NCBI RefSeq assembly: GCF_901827185.1
Contig: NZ_LR594671.1
Location: 4,242,001 to 4,306,000, forward strand
Direction of reading: 5' to 3'
DNA length: 64,000 nucleotides
From: Variovorax sp. PBL-E5
Lineage (GTDB): Bacteria > Pseudomonadota > Gammaproteobacteria > Burkholderiales > Burkholderiaceae_C
Shown: one piece after another, positions 8,866 through 17,908 of the stretch
How the letters are laid out: each line of letters begins with the position of its first letter
How positions within the stretch are numbered: position 1 is the first letter of the stretch
Notes under the pieces: generated by a model
Seen by the model: only the letters and a program-made list of their open reading frames with translations
Databases searched by the model: none
What the model was told of the DNA's origin: nothing
Position numbers and translations under genes: made by a program

Positions 8866-9423
8866 CTACCCGTGCAACCTCGAACTGTGCGGCAGATGCG
8901 CCATCAGAAACTCCATCTGGTCCGCCAGGATGCGGCGGTTGCGCAGAATGAAGTCTTCCCACAGGCTCGGCACGTAGGGCGCATAGAGCAGCGGCATGTT
9001 CGCCTGCTCGGGCGTGCGGCTGCTCTTGCGGTGGTTGCAGGGCTTGCAGGCCGTGACCACGTTCATCCAGGTGTCGATGCCGTTCTGCGCGAAGGGGATG
9101 ATGTGCTCGCGCGTGAGCTCCTCTTCGTGGAAGTGGCCGCCGCAGTAGGCGCAGACGTTGCGGTCGCGCGCGAAGAGCTTGCTGTTGGTGAGGCCCGGGC
9201 GCTGCGTGAAGGGGTTGATGCGCGGCACGCCCTTGGTGCCAATGATGCTGTTGACGACGATCTGCGACTGCTCGCCCGTCACCGCGTTGTGACCGCCGCG
9301 AAACAGCGCGATCTCGCCGCCGGCTTCCCAGCGCACCTCCTCGGCCGCGTAGTGGATCACCGCCTGCTCGAGCGAAATCCACGATTGGGGCAGCCCTTGG
9401 GCCGACAACTTCAAGACCTTCAC
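8866..9423 (-). CDS. HNH endonuclease
   Basis: A 185-residue protein whose centre is an HNH nuclease: CAYCGGHF, then LTREHIIPFAQNGIDTWMNVVTACKPCNHRKSSRTPEQ, with two CxxC pairs binding a structural zinc and the His-Asn core. The frame stays open upstream to 9531, but GAGGAGG (9430-9436) six bases before the GTG at 9423 marks the likely start (GTG AAG GTC TTG AAG). A GTG at 9426 is the alternative. Stand-alone HNH proteins of this length are common in Burkholderiales chromosomes next to housekeeping genes; the cellular role is not known. It is transcribed divergently from ribF, with a 165-base shared upstream region in which I see no clear regulatory site. Confidence 0.87.
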   Translation of the reverse strand: MKVLKLSAQGLPQSWISLEQAVIHYAAEEVRWEAGGEIALFRGGHNAVTGEQSQIVVNSIIGTKGVPRINPFTQRPGLTNSKLFARDRNVCAYCGGHFHEEELTREHIIPFAQNGIDTWMNVVTACKPCNHRKSSRTPEQANMPLLYAPYVPSLWEDFILRNRRILADQMEFLMAHLPHSSRLHG

Positions 9424-9588
9424 CACACGCCTCCTCAAGAACAGGAAGAACCTCGGAAAGACCAGGACATCGCACCCGCCGAAGGGCTTGCCGATGACGC
9501 ACTGCGTCACAATATACCGGCTTTGTGACAAAACGCGCTGACATGCCCATTCGGCGGGCAGGACGCGCTATCAAAAAGATATCGATCG

Positions 9589-10626
9589 ATGCAGGTTTTC
9601 CGAGGCTTCAGGCATCCGGGCGTGGCGCCGGCCTGCGCGCTGACCATTGGCAATTTCGACGGCGTGCACCGCGGTCACCAGGCCATGCTCGCGCTGCTCC
9701 ACACCGAGGCGCGCCAGCGCGGGCTGCCGAGCTGCGTGCTGACCTTCGAGCCGCATCCGCGCGACTATTTCGCCGCCCTCAGCAAGCGGCCCGAGCTTGC
9801 GCCGGCACGCATCGGCACCTTGCGCGACAAGCTCACCGAGTTGGCCGCATGCGGCGTGGCGCAAACCATCGTGCTGCCCTTCGATGCCCGGCTCGCGTCG
9901 CAATCACCCGACGAATTCATCCAGCATGTGCTGATCGAGGGGCTGGGCGCGCGCTACGTGCTGGTGGGCGACGACTTCCGCTTCGGCGCCAGGCGGGCCG
10001 GCGACTACGCCATGCTCGACAAGGCCGGCGAAACACAGGGCTTCGACGTGGCGCGCATGAACAGCTACGAGGTTCATGGCCTGCGCGTGTCGAGCTCCGC
10101 GGTGCGCGAGGGGCTGGCCGAAGGCCGCATGCGCCATGTGCAGGCGCTCCTCGGCCGGCCCTATGCGATCTCCGGCCACGTGGTGCACGGCCGCAAGCTG
10201 GGGCGCGCGCTGGGTGCTTCGGAGCCCGGGCGGGACGACGGCTTTCGCACCCTCAACCTGCGCTTCAAGCACTGGAAGCCAGCGGCCAGCGGCATCTTCG
10301 CGGTGCTGGTGCACGGGCTCGGCGAGGCGCCGCTGCACGGCGTCGCCAACCTCGGCGTGCGCCCGTCGCTGGACGCCAACGATGTCAACGCCGGCCGCGT
10401 GCTGCTGGAGACGCATTGCCTCGATTGGCCCGCCGCGCTGGGTGCCGAAGGGGGCTACGGTAAAATCGTCCGCGTGGAACTGCTGCACAAACTGCACGAC
10501 GAATTGCGCTACACCAGCCTCGAAGCCCTGACCGCGGGCATCGCGAAGGATGGCCGCGATGCGCGCGCGTTCTTCGCATCCACCCACGCCGAAACCCAGC
10601 GCCAGACCACGCGCGACCGAATTTAG
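9589..10626 (+). CDS. ribF: Bifunctional riboflavin kinase / FAD synthetase
   Basis: It phosphorylates riboflavin to FMN and adenylates FMN to FAD in the cytoplasm. At 345 residues it is slightly longer than the usual ~310. The N-terminal FAD synthetase domain has the nucleotidyltransferase signature GNFDGVHRGHQAML (residues about 20-34) and LVGDDFRFGARRAGD. The C-terminal kinase domain has GHVVHGRKLGRALG and GVANLGVRPSLD. The order ribF, ileS, lspA is a well-known conserved arrangement in proteobacteria. No strong Shine-Dalgarno is visible before the ATG, and I see no FMN riboswitch upstream. Confidence 0.97.
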   Translation: MQVFRGFRHPGVAPACALTIGNFDGVHRGHQAMLALLHTEARQRGLPSCVLTFEPHPRDYFAALSKRPELAPARIGTLRDKLTELAACGVAQTIVLPFDARLASQSPDEFIQHVLIEGLGARYVLVGDDFRFGARRAGDYAMLDKAGETQGFDVARMNSYEVHGLRVSSSAVREGLAEGRMRHVQALLGRPYAISGHVVHGRKLGRALGASEPGRDDGFRTLNLRFKHWKPAASGIFAVLVHGLGEAPLHGVANLGVRPSLDANDVNAGRVLLETHCLDWPAALGAEGGYGKIVRVELLHKLHDELRYTSLEALTAGIAKDGRDARAFFASTHAETQRQTTRDRI

Positions 10627-10651
10627 CCCCGCACGCCCCGTGCTGCCGCCC

Positions 10652-10724
10652 CTCGACAAGCTCAGGGCGAACGGCTTTCCTTCCGCACCGACGACACCTC
10701 GTTCGGGCTGAGCCTGTCGAAGCC
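10652..10724. repeat. Inverted-repeat intergenic element (REP-like) between ribF and ileS
   Basis: Two arms face each other: CTCGACAAGCTCAGGGCGAACG (10652-10673 region) and, about 27 bases later, its near reverse complement (10700-10724; GTTCGGGCTGAGCCTGTCGAAG read forward). Only a few positions differ. The arms carry the TCGACA-GCTCAG core of abundant dispersed palindromic repeats in Comamonadaceae and other betaproteobacteria, known to me as a common intergenic motif. It may form a cruciform or RNA hairpin between the two genes. No second copy was seen in this window. Confidence 0.75.
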
Positions 10725-10741
10725 CTGTTCCGCACTCCATC

Positions 10742-13579
10742 ATGTCCGACGCTGCATCCTCCACCGACTACCGCACCACGCTGAACCTGCCCGACACCCC
10801 GTTCCCGATGCGCGGCGACCTGACCAAGCGCGAGCCGGGCTGGGTCAAGGAATGGAACGACGAGGGCCGCTACCACCGCCTGCGCGACGCGCGCCACGGC
10901 GCGCCCAAGTTCATCCTGCATGACGGCCCGCCCTACGCCAACGGCCAGATCCACATGGGCCATGCGGTGAACAAGATCCTGAAGGACATGATCACCAAGG
11001 CGCGCCAGCTCAAGGGCTTCGACGCGCTCTACGTGCCGGGCTGGGACTGCCATGGCCTGCCGATCGAGAACGCGATCGAAAAGAAATACGGCCGCAACCT
11101 GAGCCGCGACGAGATGCAGGCCAAGAGCCGCGCCTATGCGACGGAGCAGATCGCGCAGCAGATGGCCGACTTCCAGCGCCTGGGCGTGCTGGGCGAATGG
11201 GACCACCCCTACAAGACGATGGACTTCGCCAACGAGGCGGGCGAACTGCGCGCCTTCAAGCGCGTGATCGAGCGCGGCTTCGTCTACCGCGGGCTCAAGC
11301 CGGTGTACTGGTGCTTCGACTGCGGCTCCTCGCTGGCCGAGTTCGAGATCGAGTACGCGGACAAGAAGTCGCAGACGGTGGACGTGGCCTTCAAGGCGCA
11401 TGACCGCGCCAGGGTGCTCGAAGCCTTCGGCCTCGACGGCGTGATCGGCGACATCTTCGCGGTGATCTGGACCACCACCGCCTGGACCATCCCCGCCAAC
11501 CAGGCGATCAACCTCAACCCCGAGCTCGACTACGCGCTGGTCGACACCGACCGCGGCCTGCTGATCCTGGCCGCCTCGCTGGTCGAGATGTGCATGACCC
11601 GCTACGCGCTCGACGGCCAGGTGCTGGCGACCGTCAAGGGCGAGAAGCTCGGCGGCCTCGAGTTCGAGCATCCCTTCTATGACGTCGATGCCGGCTACCG
11701 CCGCCTGTCGCCCGTCTACCTGGCCGACTACGCGACCGCCGACGACGGAACCGGCCTGGTCCATTCTTCGCCGGCCTACGGCCTGGACGACTTCAACTCC
11801 TGCGTCGCGCACGGCCTGGCCTACGACGACATCCTGAACCCGGTGCAGGGCAACGGCTCGTACGCGCCCGACTTCCCGCTCTTCGGCGGCCAGAACATCT
11901 GGAAGGCGGTGCCGCTCATCATCCAGGCCCTGCGCGACGCGCAGCGCCTGCTCACGACCGAGGCCATCACCCACAGCTACCCGCACTGCTGGCGCCACAA
12001 GACGCCGGTGATCTACCGCGCCGCGGCGCAGTGGTTCATCCGCATGGACGAGGGCGAAGGCGTGTTCACCAAGGACAAGGCGCCCAAGACCCTGCGCCAG
12101 ACCGCGCTGGAGGCGATCGAAGAGACCCGCTTCTACCCCGAGAACGGCAAGGCGCGCCTGCACGACATGATCGCCAACCGGCCCGACTGGTGCATCAGCC
12201 GCCAGCGCAGCTGGGGCGTGCCGATCCCCTTCTTCCTGCACCGGGATTCGGGCGAGCTGCATCCGCGCACGATGGAGATCCTCGACCAGGCCGCGGCCAT
12301 CGTCGAAGAGGGCGGCATCGAGGCCTGGAGCCGCGTGACCACCGAGGAAATCCTCGGCGACGCCGACGCGCCCCACTACACCAAGAGCACCGACATCCTC
12401 GAGGTCTGGTTCGATTCCGGCTCGACCTTCTTCCACGTGCTGCGCGGCACGCACCCAAGCGTGCACCACGCCACCGGCCCCGAAGCCGACCTCTACCTCG
12501 AAGGCCACGACCAGCACCGCGGATGGTTCCACTCGTCGCTGCTGATCGCCTGCGCGCTCGAAGGCCGCGCGCCCTACCGCGGGCTGCTCACGCACGGCTT
12601 CACCGTCGACAGCCAGGGCCGCAAGATGAGCAAGTCGCTCGGCAACGGCATCGATCCGCAGGAAGTCAACAAGAAGCTCGGCGCCGAGATCATCCGGCTC
12701 TGGGTCGCGGCCAGCGACTATTCGGGCGACATCGCGGGCGACGACAAGATCCTCGCGCGCGTGGTCGATGCCTACCGGCGCATCCGCAACACGCTGCGCT
12801 TCCTGCTCGCCAACACCAGCGACTTCGACATCGCGAAGGATGCGGTGCCGCTCGGCGAGCTGTTCGAGATCGACCGCTACGCCCTCTCCCGCGCGGCGCA
12901 GTTCCAGGCCGAGGTGCTCGCGCACTACGAGGTCTACGAGTTCCATCCGGTGGTGGCCAAGCTGCAGGTGTATTGCTCCGAAGACCTCGGCGCCTTCTAC
13001 CTCGATGTGCTGAAGGACCGCCTCTACACCACCGCACCGGGCTCGCGCGCGCGCCGCAGCGCGCAGACCGCGCTGTGGCACATCACGCAGGCGATGCTGC
13101 GCTGGATGGCGCCCTTCCTGAGCTTCACCGCCGAAGAGGCGTGGAAGTTCGTGGGCAACGGCGCGTCGATCTTCACGCAGGTCTACAGCGATCTCGGCAC
13201 GCCCGACGAAGCGCTGCTCGCCAGGTGGGCGCGCATCCGCGAGATCCGCGACACGGTCAACAAGGAGATCGAGACGGTGCGTGCCATGGGCCAGGTCGGC
13301 TCGTCGCTGCAGGCCGATCTCTCGATCGACGCCGCGCCCGACGATCACGCGCTGCTGGCCTCGCTCGGCGACGACCTGAAGTTCGTGCTCATCACCTCGG
13401 CGGTCGAACTGGCCGCGGGCGAACAGCTGGCGGTGCGCGTCGCGGCCAGCACCGCGACCAAATGCGAACGCTGCTGGCACTGGCGCGACGACGTCGGCCA
13501 CGACGCCGCGCATCCGACGCTGTGCGGCCGATGCACGAGCAACCTCTACGGCAGCGGCGAGAAGCGGAGCATTGCATGA
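10742..13579 (+). CDS. ileS: Isoleucyl-tRNA synthetase
   Basis: It charges tRNA-Ile with isoleucine, a class I aminoacyl-tRNA synthetase in the cytoplasm. At 945 residues it has the expected bacterial length. Motifs include the HIGH equivalent HMGH (in [11 protein letters not shown]), the editing domain with [14 protein letters not shown], the active-site strand [16 protein letters not shown], the KMSKS loop ([10 protein letters not shown]), and a C-terminal zinc ribbon CERCWHWR...CGRC. The start [19 protein letters not shown] agrees with related proteins. The stop overlaps the start of a 22-codon reading frame that bridges to lspA. Confidence 0.98.
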   Translation: MSDAASSTDYRTTLNLPDTPFPMRGDLTKREPGWVKEWNDEGRYHRLRDARHGAPKFILHDGPPYANGQIHMGHAVNKILKDMITKARQLKGFDALYVPGWDCHGLPIENAIEKKYGRNLSRDEMQAKSRAYATEQIAQQMADFQRLGVLGEWDHPYKTMDFANEAGELRAFKRVIERGFVYRGLKPVYWCFDCGSSLAEFEIEYADKKSQTVDVAFKAHDRARVLEAFGLDGVIGDIFAVIWTTTAWTIPANQAINLNPELDYALVDTDRGLLILAASLVEMCMTRYALDGQVLATVKGEKLGGLEFEHPFYDVDAGYRRLSPVYLADYATADDGTGLVHSSPAYGLDDFNSCVAHGLAYDDILNPVQGNGSYAPDFPLFGGQNIWKAVPLIIQALRDAQRLLTTEAITHSYPHCWRHKTPVIYRAAAQWFIRMDEGEGVFTKDKAPKTLRQTALEAIEETRFYPENGKARLHDMIANRPDWCISRQRSWGVPIPFFLHRDSGELHPRTMEILDQAAAIVEEGGIEAWSRVTTEEILGDADAPHYTKSTDILEVWFDSGSTFFHVLRGTHPSVHHATGPEADLYLEGHDQHRGWFHSSLLIACALEGRAPYRGLLTHGFTVDSQGRKMSKSLGNGIDPQEVNKKLGAEIIRLWVAASDYSGDIAGDDKILARVVDAYRRIRNTLRFLLANTSDFDIAKDAVPLGELFEIDRYALSRAAQFQAEVLAHYEVYEFHPVVAKLQVYCSEDLGAFYLDVLKDRLYTTAPGSRARRSAQTALWHITQAMLRWMAPFLSFTAEEAWKFVGNGASIFTQVYSDLGTPDEALLARWARIREIRDTVNKEIETVRAMGQVGSSLQADLSIDAAPDDHALLASLGDDLKFVLITSAVELAAGEQLAVRVAASTATKCERCWHWRDDVGHDAAHPTLCGRCTSNLYGSGEKRSIA

Positions 13580-13644
13580 GCGCCGCGCCGGGCCGCCCCA
13601 AGCAAGCTCGCGCCGCAGTGCGAAGCACGAAGGGATTCCAATGA
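13576..13644 (+). CDS. Possible 22-codon translational-coupling ORF between ileS and lspA
   Basis: An ATG-started frame of 22 codons ([10 protein letters not shown]..., ending KGFQ) overlaps the ileS stop by ATGA (13576-13579) and the lspA start by ATGA (13641-13644). It exactly spans the gap between the genes. Its product is basic and has no recognised family. No proof of translation can be had from sequence alone. It may simply let ribosomes pass from ileS to lspA, or be chance. Confidence 0.3.
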   Translation: MSAAPGRPKQARAAVRSTKGFQ

Positions 13645-14144
13645 GCACCCGCCGCGTCTACGCTTCGCCCGCCACAGGCATCTGGCCCTGGCTCGGCCTC
13701 GCGCTGGTGGTCCTGATCCTCGACCAGTTCACCAAGACGTTGATCCTCGGCTACTACGCCTGGGGCGACACCACCGTCGTCACCGGCTTCTTCAACATCG
13801 TGCGCGCCCACAACACCGGCGCGGCCTTCTCCTTCCTCGCGGGCGCGACGGGCTGGCAGCGCTGGTTCTTCACCGCCATCGGCATCGTGGCGGCGCTGTT
13901 CATCGTCTGGATGCTGAAGTCGCATGCCGGGCAGAAGCTGTTCTCCTTCGCGATGGCGTCCATCCTCGGCGGCGCGATCGGCAACGTGCTCGACCGCATG
14001 ATGCATGGCTACGTGGTCGACTTCCTCGACTTCCACCTCGGCGGCCGGCACTTCCCGGCCTTCAACCTGGCCGACAGCGCGATCACGCTCGGCGCGATCT
14101 GCCTGATCCTCGACGAGCTGCGGCGCGTCCGCCGCGGCAAGTAG
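13641..14144 (+). CDS. lspA: Lipoprotein signal peptidase (signal peptidase II)
   Basis: It removes signal peptides from prolipoproteins in the inner membrane. The protein has 167 residues and four membrane segments: [33 protein letters not shown], the region around [13 protein letters not shown], and [14 protein letters not shown]. The two catalytic aspartates lie in [15 protein letters not shown] and FNLADSAI, with the conserved NTGAAFSFL loop. The ATG at 13641 has AAGGGA five bases upstream. A longer frame from a TTG at 13572 is rejected because its extra 23 residues are non-family and overlap ileS. Confidence 0.95.
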   Translation: MSTRRVYASPATGIWPWLGLALVVLILDQFTKTLILGYYAWGDTTVVTGFFNIVRAHNTGAAFSFLAGATGWQRWFFTAIGIVAALFIVWMLKSHAGQKLFSFAMASILGGAIGNVLDRMMHGYVVDFLDFHLGGRHFPAFNLADSAITLGAICLILDELRRVRRGK

Positions 14145-14255
14145 CCCCGCTTCCCGAAGGGGTTGCCGCGCGACATCGCCTTGCGTCCGGGCGATAACGT
14201 CGGCATCCGGATCGATTCCGATCGCCTGATGATTTTCCAGGAGCTCGCCGAATGA
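14145..14255 (+). pseudogene. Remnant of an ABC-transporter ATPase (UgpC/MalK-like) C-terminus
   Basis: Directly after the lspA stop, the same frame stays open and reads PRFPKGLPRDIALRPGDNVG, then IRIDSDRLMIFQELAE, before a TGA at 14253-14255. The ALRPGDxVGIRID-x-DRLxIF pattern resembles the end of the TOBE domain of UgpC/MalK-type sugar-phosphate importer ATPases. Its stop overlaps the next ATG by ATGA, as within an intact operon. The downstream GpdQ-like phosphodiesterase fits a former glycerol-phosphate (ugp) operon. The stretch is too short for a firm family call; a chance frame is the alternative. Confidence 0.5.
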
Positions 14256-15076
14256 CCACCTTCCTCGCCCAGCTGACCGACCTGCACATCCGCGAACCGG
14301 GCCGGCTCGCCTACGGCCGCATCGACACCGCGCCGTACCTGCAGCGCGCCGTGCAATGCGTGCTGCGCCTGAAGCAGCGTCCCGATGCGGTGGTGATCAC
14401 CGGCGACCTGACCGACTTCGGCGCCGCGGCCGAGTACGCGCATCTGCAGGAGCTGCTGGCGCCGTTGCCGATGCCGGTCTACCTGATGCCCGGCAACCAC
14501 GACGACCGCGACGCGCTGCGCGCCGGCTTCCCGGCGCACACCTACCTCGGCCAGGGCGGCTTCATCCAGTACGCAGTGCGCATCGGCGACCTGCGGCTGA
14601 TCGCCATCGATACCTGCGTGGCCGGCCACAGCCACGGCGCCCTGTGCGCACAGCGGCTCGGCTGGCTCGCGGAACAACTCGCGCTGTACCGCGACGAACC
14701 GGTGATCGTCGCGATGCACCATCCGCCCTTCGAGACGCTGATCGGCCACATGGACCAGATCGGCCTGCTCGAAGGCGCCGAGGCGCTCGAGGCCCTGATC
14801 GCGCAGCACCCGAATGTCGAACGCGTGATCTGCGGCCACTTGCACCGGGCCATCGACGTGCGCTTCGGTGGCAGCATCGCCTCCACGGCGCCGGGACCGG
14901 CGCACCAGGTCTGCCTGGACCTCGCCCCCGACGCGCCCGCGGCCTGGATGCTGGAGCCGCCGGGTTTTCGCATCCACGCATGGCGCGCAGGCGGCCGGCT
15001 CGTGACCCATCTCGCGCCCAGCGGCAGCTTCGAAGGGCCCTACCCCTTCAACGACGACGACGCACCGATCGATTGA
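14252..15076 (+). CDS. GpdQ/CpdA-like metallophosphodiesterase
   Basis: A 274-residue calcineurin-like phosphoesterase with a binuclear metal centre. The metal-binding motifs appear in order: D-x-H in QLTDLHI, GDLTD, GNHDD, then HHPP and GHLHR. The overall sequence, including PDAVVITGDLTDFG, MPGNHDDRDALR and STAPGPAHQVCLDL, is closest in my recollection to GpdQ, which cleaves glycerophosphodiesters to glycerol-3-phosphate; cAMP phosphodiesterase CpdA belongs to the same family. GGAG lies 8 bases before the ATG. The fossil ABC-ATPase tail just upstream, coupled by ATGA, favours a glycerophosphodiester role. Confidence 0.87.
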   Translation: MTTFLAQLTDLHIREPGRLAYGRIDTAPYLQRAVQCVLRLKQRPDAVVITGDLTDFGAAAEYAHLQELLAPLPMPVYLMPGNHDDRDALRAGFPAHTYLGQGGFIQYAVRIGDLRLIAIDTCVAGHSHGALCAQRLGWLAEQLALYRDEPVIVAMHHPPFETLIGHMDQIGLLEGAEALEALIAQHPNVERVICGHLHRAIDVRFGGSIASTAPGPAHQVCLDLAPDAPAAWMLEPPGFRIHAWRAGGRLVTHLAPSGSFEGPYPFNDDDAPID

Positions 15077-15114
15077 TTCCGGCGCCGATGCGCAGCGTAT
15101 AGTCTTCGCCTTCC

Positions 15115-16773
15115 ATGAAGCATCTGTTGAATCTGCTGGCAGCGGTCGCGCTGCTGGTATGGGGCACCCATCTCGTTCGCACCGGCGTGCTGCGCGTCTT
15201 CGGCGCCAACCTGCGCAAGATCCTCGTGCAGAGCATGCGCAACCGCTTCACCGCGGCGCTGTCGGGCATCGGCGTGACGGCGCTGGTGCAGTCGAGCACC
15301 GCCACCTCGCTGATGACCTCGTCCTTCGTCGGCCAGGGCCTGGTCACGCTGCCGGCCGCGCTCGCGGTGATGCGCGGCGCCGACATCGGCACGGCGCTGA
15401 TGTCGGTGCTGTTCTCGGCCGACCTGTCCTGGCTGTCGCCGCTGTTCATCTTCCTCGGCGTGGTGCTCTTCATCACGCGGCCGTCCACCGTGGCCGGGCG
15501 CGTGGGGCGGGTGCTGATCGGCCTAGGCCTGATGCTGCTCGCGCTCCAGCTGGTCGTGGAAGCCACCGGCCCGTTGTTCTCGGCGCCGGCGATGCGCGCG
15601 CTGCTGGCCTCGCTCAACAGCGACGTGCTGCTCGAGATCACCATCGGCGCCGCGCTCGCGATCGTGGCGTACTCCAGCCTGGCGGTCGTGCTGCTGGTGG
15701 CCGCGATGGCGAGCTCGAACGTGGTGCCGCTCGACGTCGCGCTCGGCCTGGTGCTCGGCGCCAACCTCGGCAGCGGCCTGCTCGCGGTGCTGACCACGGC
15801 CAAGTCCGCGGTCGCGGTGCGGCAGGTGACGGTGGGCAACCTGCTGTTCAAGATCTTCGGCGTGGCCATCGCGGCGCCCTTCGTGGGCCTGTGGCTGCGC
15901 GAGGTGCGGCCCTACGTGTCCGATTCGACGCAGCTGGTGGTGCTCTACCACCTGGCCTTCAACGTGATCTTCAGCCTTGCCTTCATCGGGCTCACCGACG
16001 CGGTCGCCGGGCTGGTCACGCGCCTGCTGCCGGTGCCCGACGAGCCGGTCGCCACGCGGCGCCAGCAGCACCTGGATCCGTCGGCGCTGTCGACGCCCAC
16101 GCTCGCCATCTCGAACGCGGCGCGCGAGGCGCTGCACCAGGCCGACGTGGTCGAGACCATGCTGATCGGCATGCTCAACGTGATCCGCCACAACGACCTG
16201 CGCCTGGCGCAGGAGCTGCGCAAGCTCGACGACACGGTCGACCAGCTGTACTCGTCCATCAAGTACTACATGACCAAGATCTCACGTGCGGCGCTGGGCG
16301 AGGAGGAGAGCCGGCGCTGGACCGACATCATCAGCTTCACCATCAACATGGAGCAGATCGGCGACATCATCGAGCGCGTCATCATCGACATCGAGGACAA
16401 GAAGATCAAGCCGCAGCGCAACTTCTCCGAGGCCGGCATGGCGGAGATCGTCGAGCTGCACGAGCGGCTGGTGGCCAACCTGCGCCTGAGCATGAGCGTG
16501 TTCCTCAACGGCAACGTGCGCGACGCCCAGAAGCTGCTGGAGGAGAAGGCGCGCTTTCGCGACCTCGAACGCGCCTACGCGACCACCCACCTCGGCCGGC
16601 TGCAGGACCAGACCGCTCTGAGCATCGAGACCAGCTCGCTGCACATCGACCTCATCAGCGAGCTCAAGCGCATCAACTCGCACATCTGCTCGATCGCTTA
16701 TCCGATCCTGGAATCGGCGGGGGCGCTCGCGCCCACGCGAATGCGCGAGTCGCGCCTGGGAACGCTGGAATAA
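15115..16773 (+). CDS. Na+/phosphate cotransporter family protein with C-terminal PhoU domain
   Basis: A 552-residue inner-membrane protein. The N-terminal half holds two inverted Na/Pi-cotransporter repeats, each with the QSSTATS-like motif (ALVQSSTATSLMTSSFVGQG) or its counterpart (GLVLGANLGSGLLAVL). Eight or more hydrophobic segments run to about residue 300. The C-terminal third is a helical PhoU-like regulatory domain (VVETMLIGMLNVI, LDDTVDQLYSSIKYYM, IISFTINMEQIGDII). Family members move phosphate with sodium. A TATAGT hexamer 12 bases before the ATG could be a -10 element, giving a very short leader. A structured repeat follows 3 bases after the stop. Confidence 0.92.
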   Translation: MKHLLNLLAAVALLVWGTHLVRTGVLRVFGANLRKILVQSMRNRFTAALSGIGVTALVQSSTATSLMTSSFVGQGLVTLPAALAVMRGADIGTALMSVLFSADLSWLSPLFIFLGVVLFITRPSTVAGRVGRVLIGLGLMLLALQLVVEATGPLFSAPAMRALLASLNSDVLLEITIGAALAIVAYSSLAVVLLVAAMASSNVVPLDVALGLVLGANLGSGLLAVLTTAKSAVAVRQVTVGNLLFKIFGVAIAAPFVGLWLREVRPYVSDSTQLVVLYHLAFNVIFSLAFIGLTDAVAGLVTRLLPVPDEPVATRRQQHLDPSALSTPTLAISNAAREALHQADVVETMLIGMLNVIRHNDLRLAQELRKLDDTVDQLYSSIKYYMTKISRAALGEEESRRWTDIISFTINMEQIGDIIERVIIDIEDKKIKPQRNFSEAGMAEIVELHERLVANLRLSMSVFLNGNVRDAQKLLEEKARFRDLERAYATTHLGRLQDQTALSIETSSLHIDLISELKRINSHICSIAYPILESAGALAPTRMRESRLGTLE

Positions 16774-16776
16774 TTG

Positions 16777-16873
16777 CTCGCCCCCAGGCTGCGCGCACTT
16801 CGTGTCGCTTCGCCACCCCCCTGCCGGGGGCAATACCTGCGGCCCGGCGAAGCCGGTTCCGCAGTATTTCTGG
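16777..16873 (+). repeat. Structured ~100-bp repeat, copy A
   Basis: This starts 3 bases after the stop of the Na/Pi transporter gene. The sequence opens CTCGCCCCCAGGCTGCGCGC, then a small CCCCC/GGGGG hairpin, then a long hairpin: arms AATAC-c-TGCGG (left) and CCGCA-GTATT (right) around an inner stem CCGGC-GAA-GCCGG. Two further copies lie at 32011 and 34133 in the same orientation. It may act as a terminator-like or RNA-stability hairpin, since it sits between two convergent genes. Confidence 0.85.
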
Positions 16874-16897
16874 AGGGAGCGCCGCCGGAGGCGGACG

Positions 16898-17890
16898 CTA
16901 CAGAGTCAATATCGTGCAACCCGTGGTCTTGCGCGCTTCGAGATCGCGATGCGCCTGCTGCACGTCGGTCAGCGCATAGCGCTGGTCGATCGAGATCTTC
17001 ACCGCGCCGCTCTCGACCACCGCGAACAGGTCGTCGGCCATCGCCTGCGTGCTCTCGCGCGTCGCCATGTGGGTGAACAGCGTCGGCCGCGTGATGTAGA
17101 GCGAGCCCTTGGACGCGAGCAGACCGAGATTGAACAGCGGCACCGGCCCCGATCCATTGCCGAAGATGGCCAGGAGGCCGAAGGGCCGCAGGCAGTTCAG
17201 CGAACCCTCGAAGGTGTCCTTGCCGACCGAGTCGTAGACCACCTTCACGCCCTTGCCGCCGGTGATCTCCTTGACGCGCTCGGCAAAGTTCTCGGTGCTG
17301 TAGTTGATGGCATGGGCCGCGCCATGCGCGAGCGCGAGCTGGCACTTGGCATCGGTGCCGGCCGTGCCGATGAGCCGCAGGCCGAGCGCCTTCGCCCATT
17401 GGCATGCGATCAGGCCGACGCCGCCCGCGGCCGCGTGGAACAGGATGAAGTCGCCGGCCTGCAGGCCTTCGGCCGGCAGCGTCTTCTTGAGCAGGTACTG
17501 CGCCGTCATGCCCTTGAGCATCATCGCGGCGCCGGTCTCGAAGGAGATCGCGTCGGGCAGCTTGCAGATGAACTTGGCCGGCATCACGCGCAGCTCGCAG
17601 TAGGCGCCCGGCGGCTGGCCGGCATAGGCGGCGCGGTCGCCGGCCTTCAAGTGCGTGACGCCCTCGCCCACCGCCTCGATCACGCCCGCGGCCTCCATGC
17701 CCAGCTGCAGCGGCATCGCGAACGGATAGAGACCGCTGCGCTGGTAGATGTCGATGAAGTTCAGGCCCACGGCCTTGTGGCGGATGCGGACCTCGCCGGG
17801 ACCGGGATCGCCGACCTCGACATCGACGATCTTCAGTTCTTCGGGACCGCCGTTGCGATCGATGCGCACGGCTTTGCTGCGGCTGCTCAT
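16898..17890 (-). CDS. NADPH:quinone oxidoreductase (zinc-independent MDR family)
   Basis: A 330-residue member of the medium-chain dehydrogenase/reductase family, quinone oxidoreductase (Qor) group, reducing quinones with NADPH in the cytoplasm. The N-terminal GroES-like domain has GPGEVRIRHKAVGLNFIDIYQRSG; the Rossmann fold has FHAAAGGVGLIACQWAKALG, where the AAxGGVG motif binds the cofactor. It lacks the catalytic-zinc ligands of alcohol dehydrogenases. It is transcribed with the SDR gene 18 bases upstream, so the two may form a small redox operon. Confidence 0.93.
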   Translation of the reverse strand: MSSRSKAVRIDRNGGPEELKIVDVEVGDPGPGEVRIRHKAVGLNFIDIYQRSGLYPFAMPLQLGMEAAGVIEAVGEGVTHLKAGDRAAYAGQPPGAYCELRVMPAKFICKLPDAISFETGAAMMLKGMTAQYLLKKTLPAEGLQAGDFILFHAAAGGVGLIACQWAKALGLRLIGTAGTDAKCQLALAHGAAHAINYSTENFAERVKEITGGKGVKVVYDSVGKDTFEGSLNCLRPFGLLAIFGNGSGPVPLFNLGLLASKGSLYITRPTLFTHMATRESTQAMADDLFAVVESGAVKISIDQRYALTDVQQAHRDLEARKTTGCTILTL

Positions 17891-17908
17891 GGTGATGTCT
17901 CCTGGTGA

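Noticed and set aside
9424..9588. Possible FMN riboswitch before ribF
   Set aside because: The region is short and has none of the conserved RFN-element helices; also no such elements are expected before ribF in this group.
13572..13640. Longer lspA start at TTG 13572
   Set aside because: The extra 23 residues do not fit the family, and a good ribosome site precedes the ATG at 13641.
10385..13648. A 1087-codon minus-strand frame opposite ileS
   Set aside because: Antisense shadow; ileS has all class I synthetase motifs.
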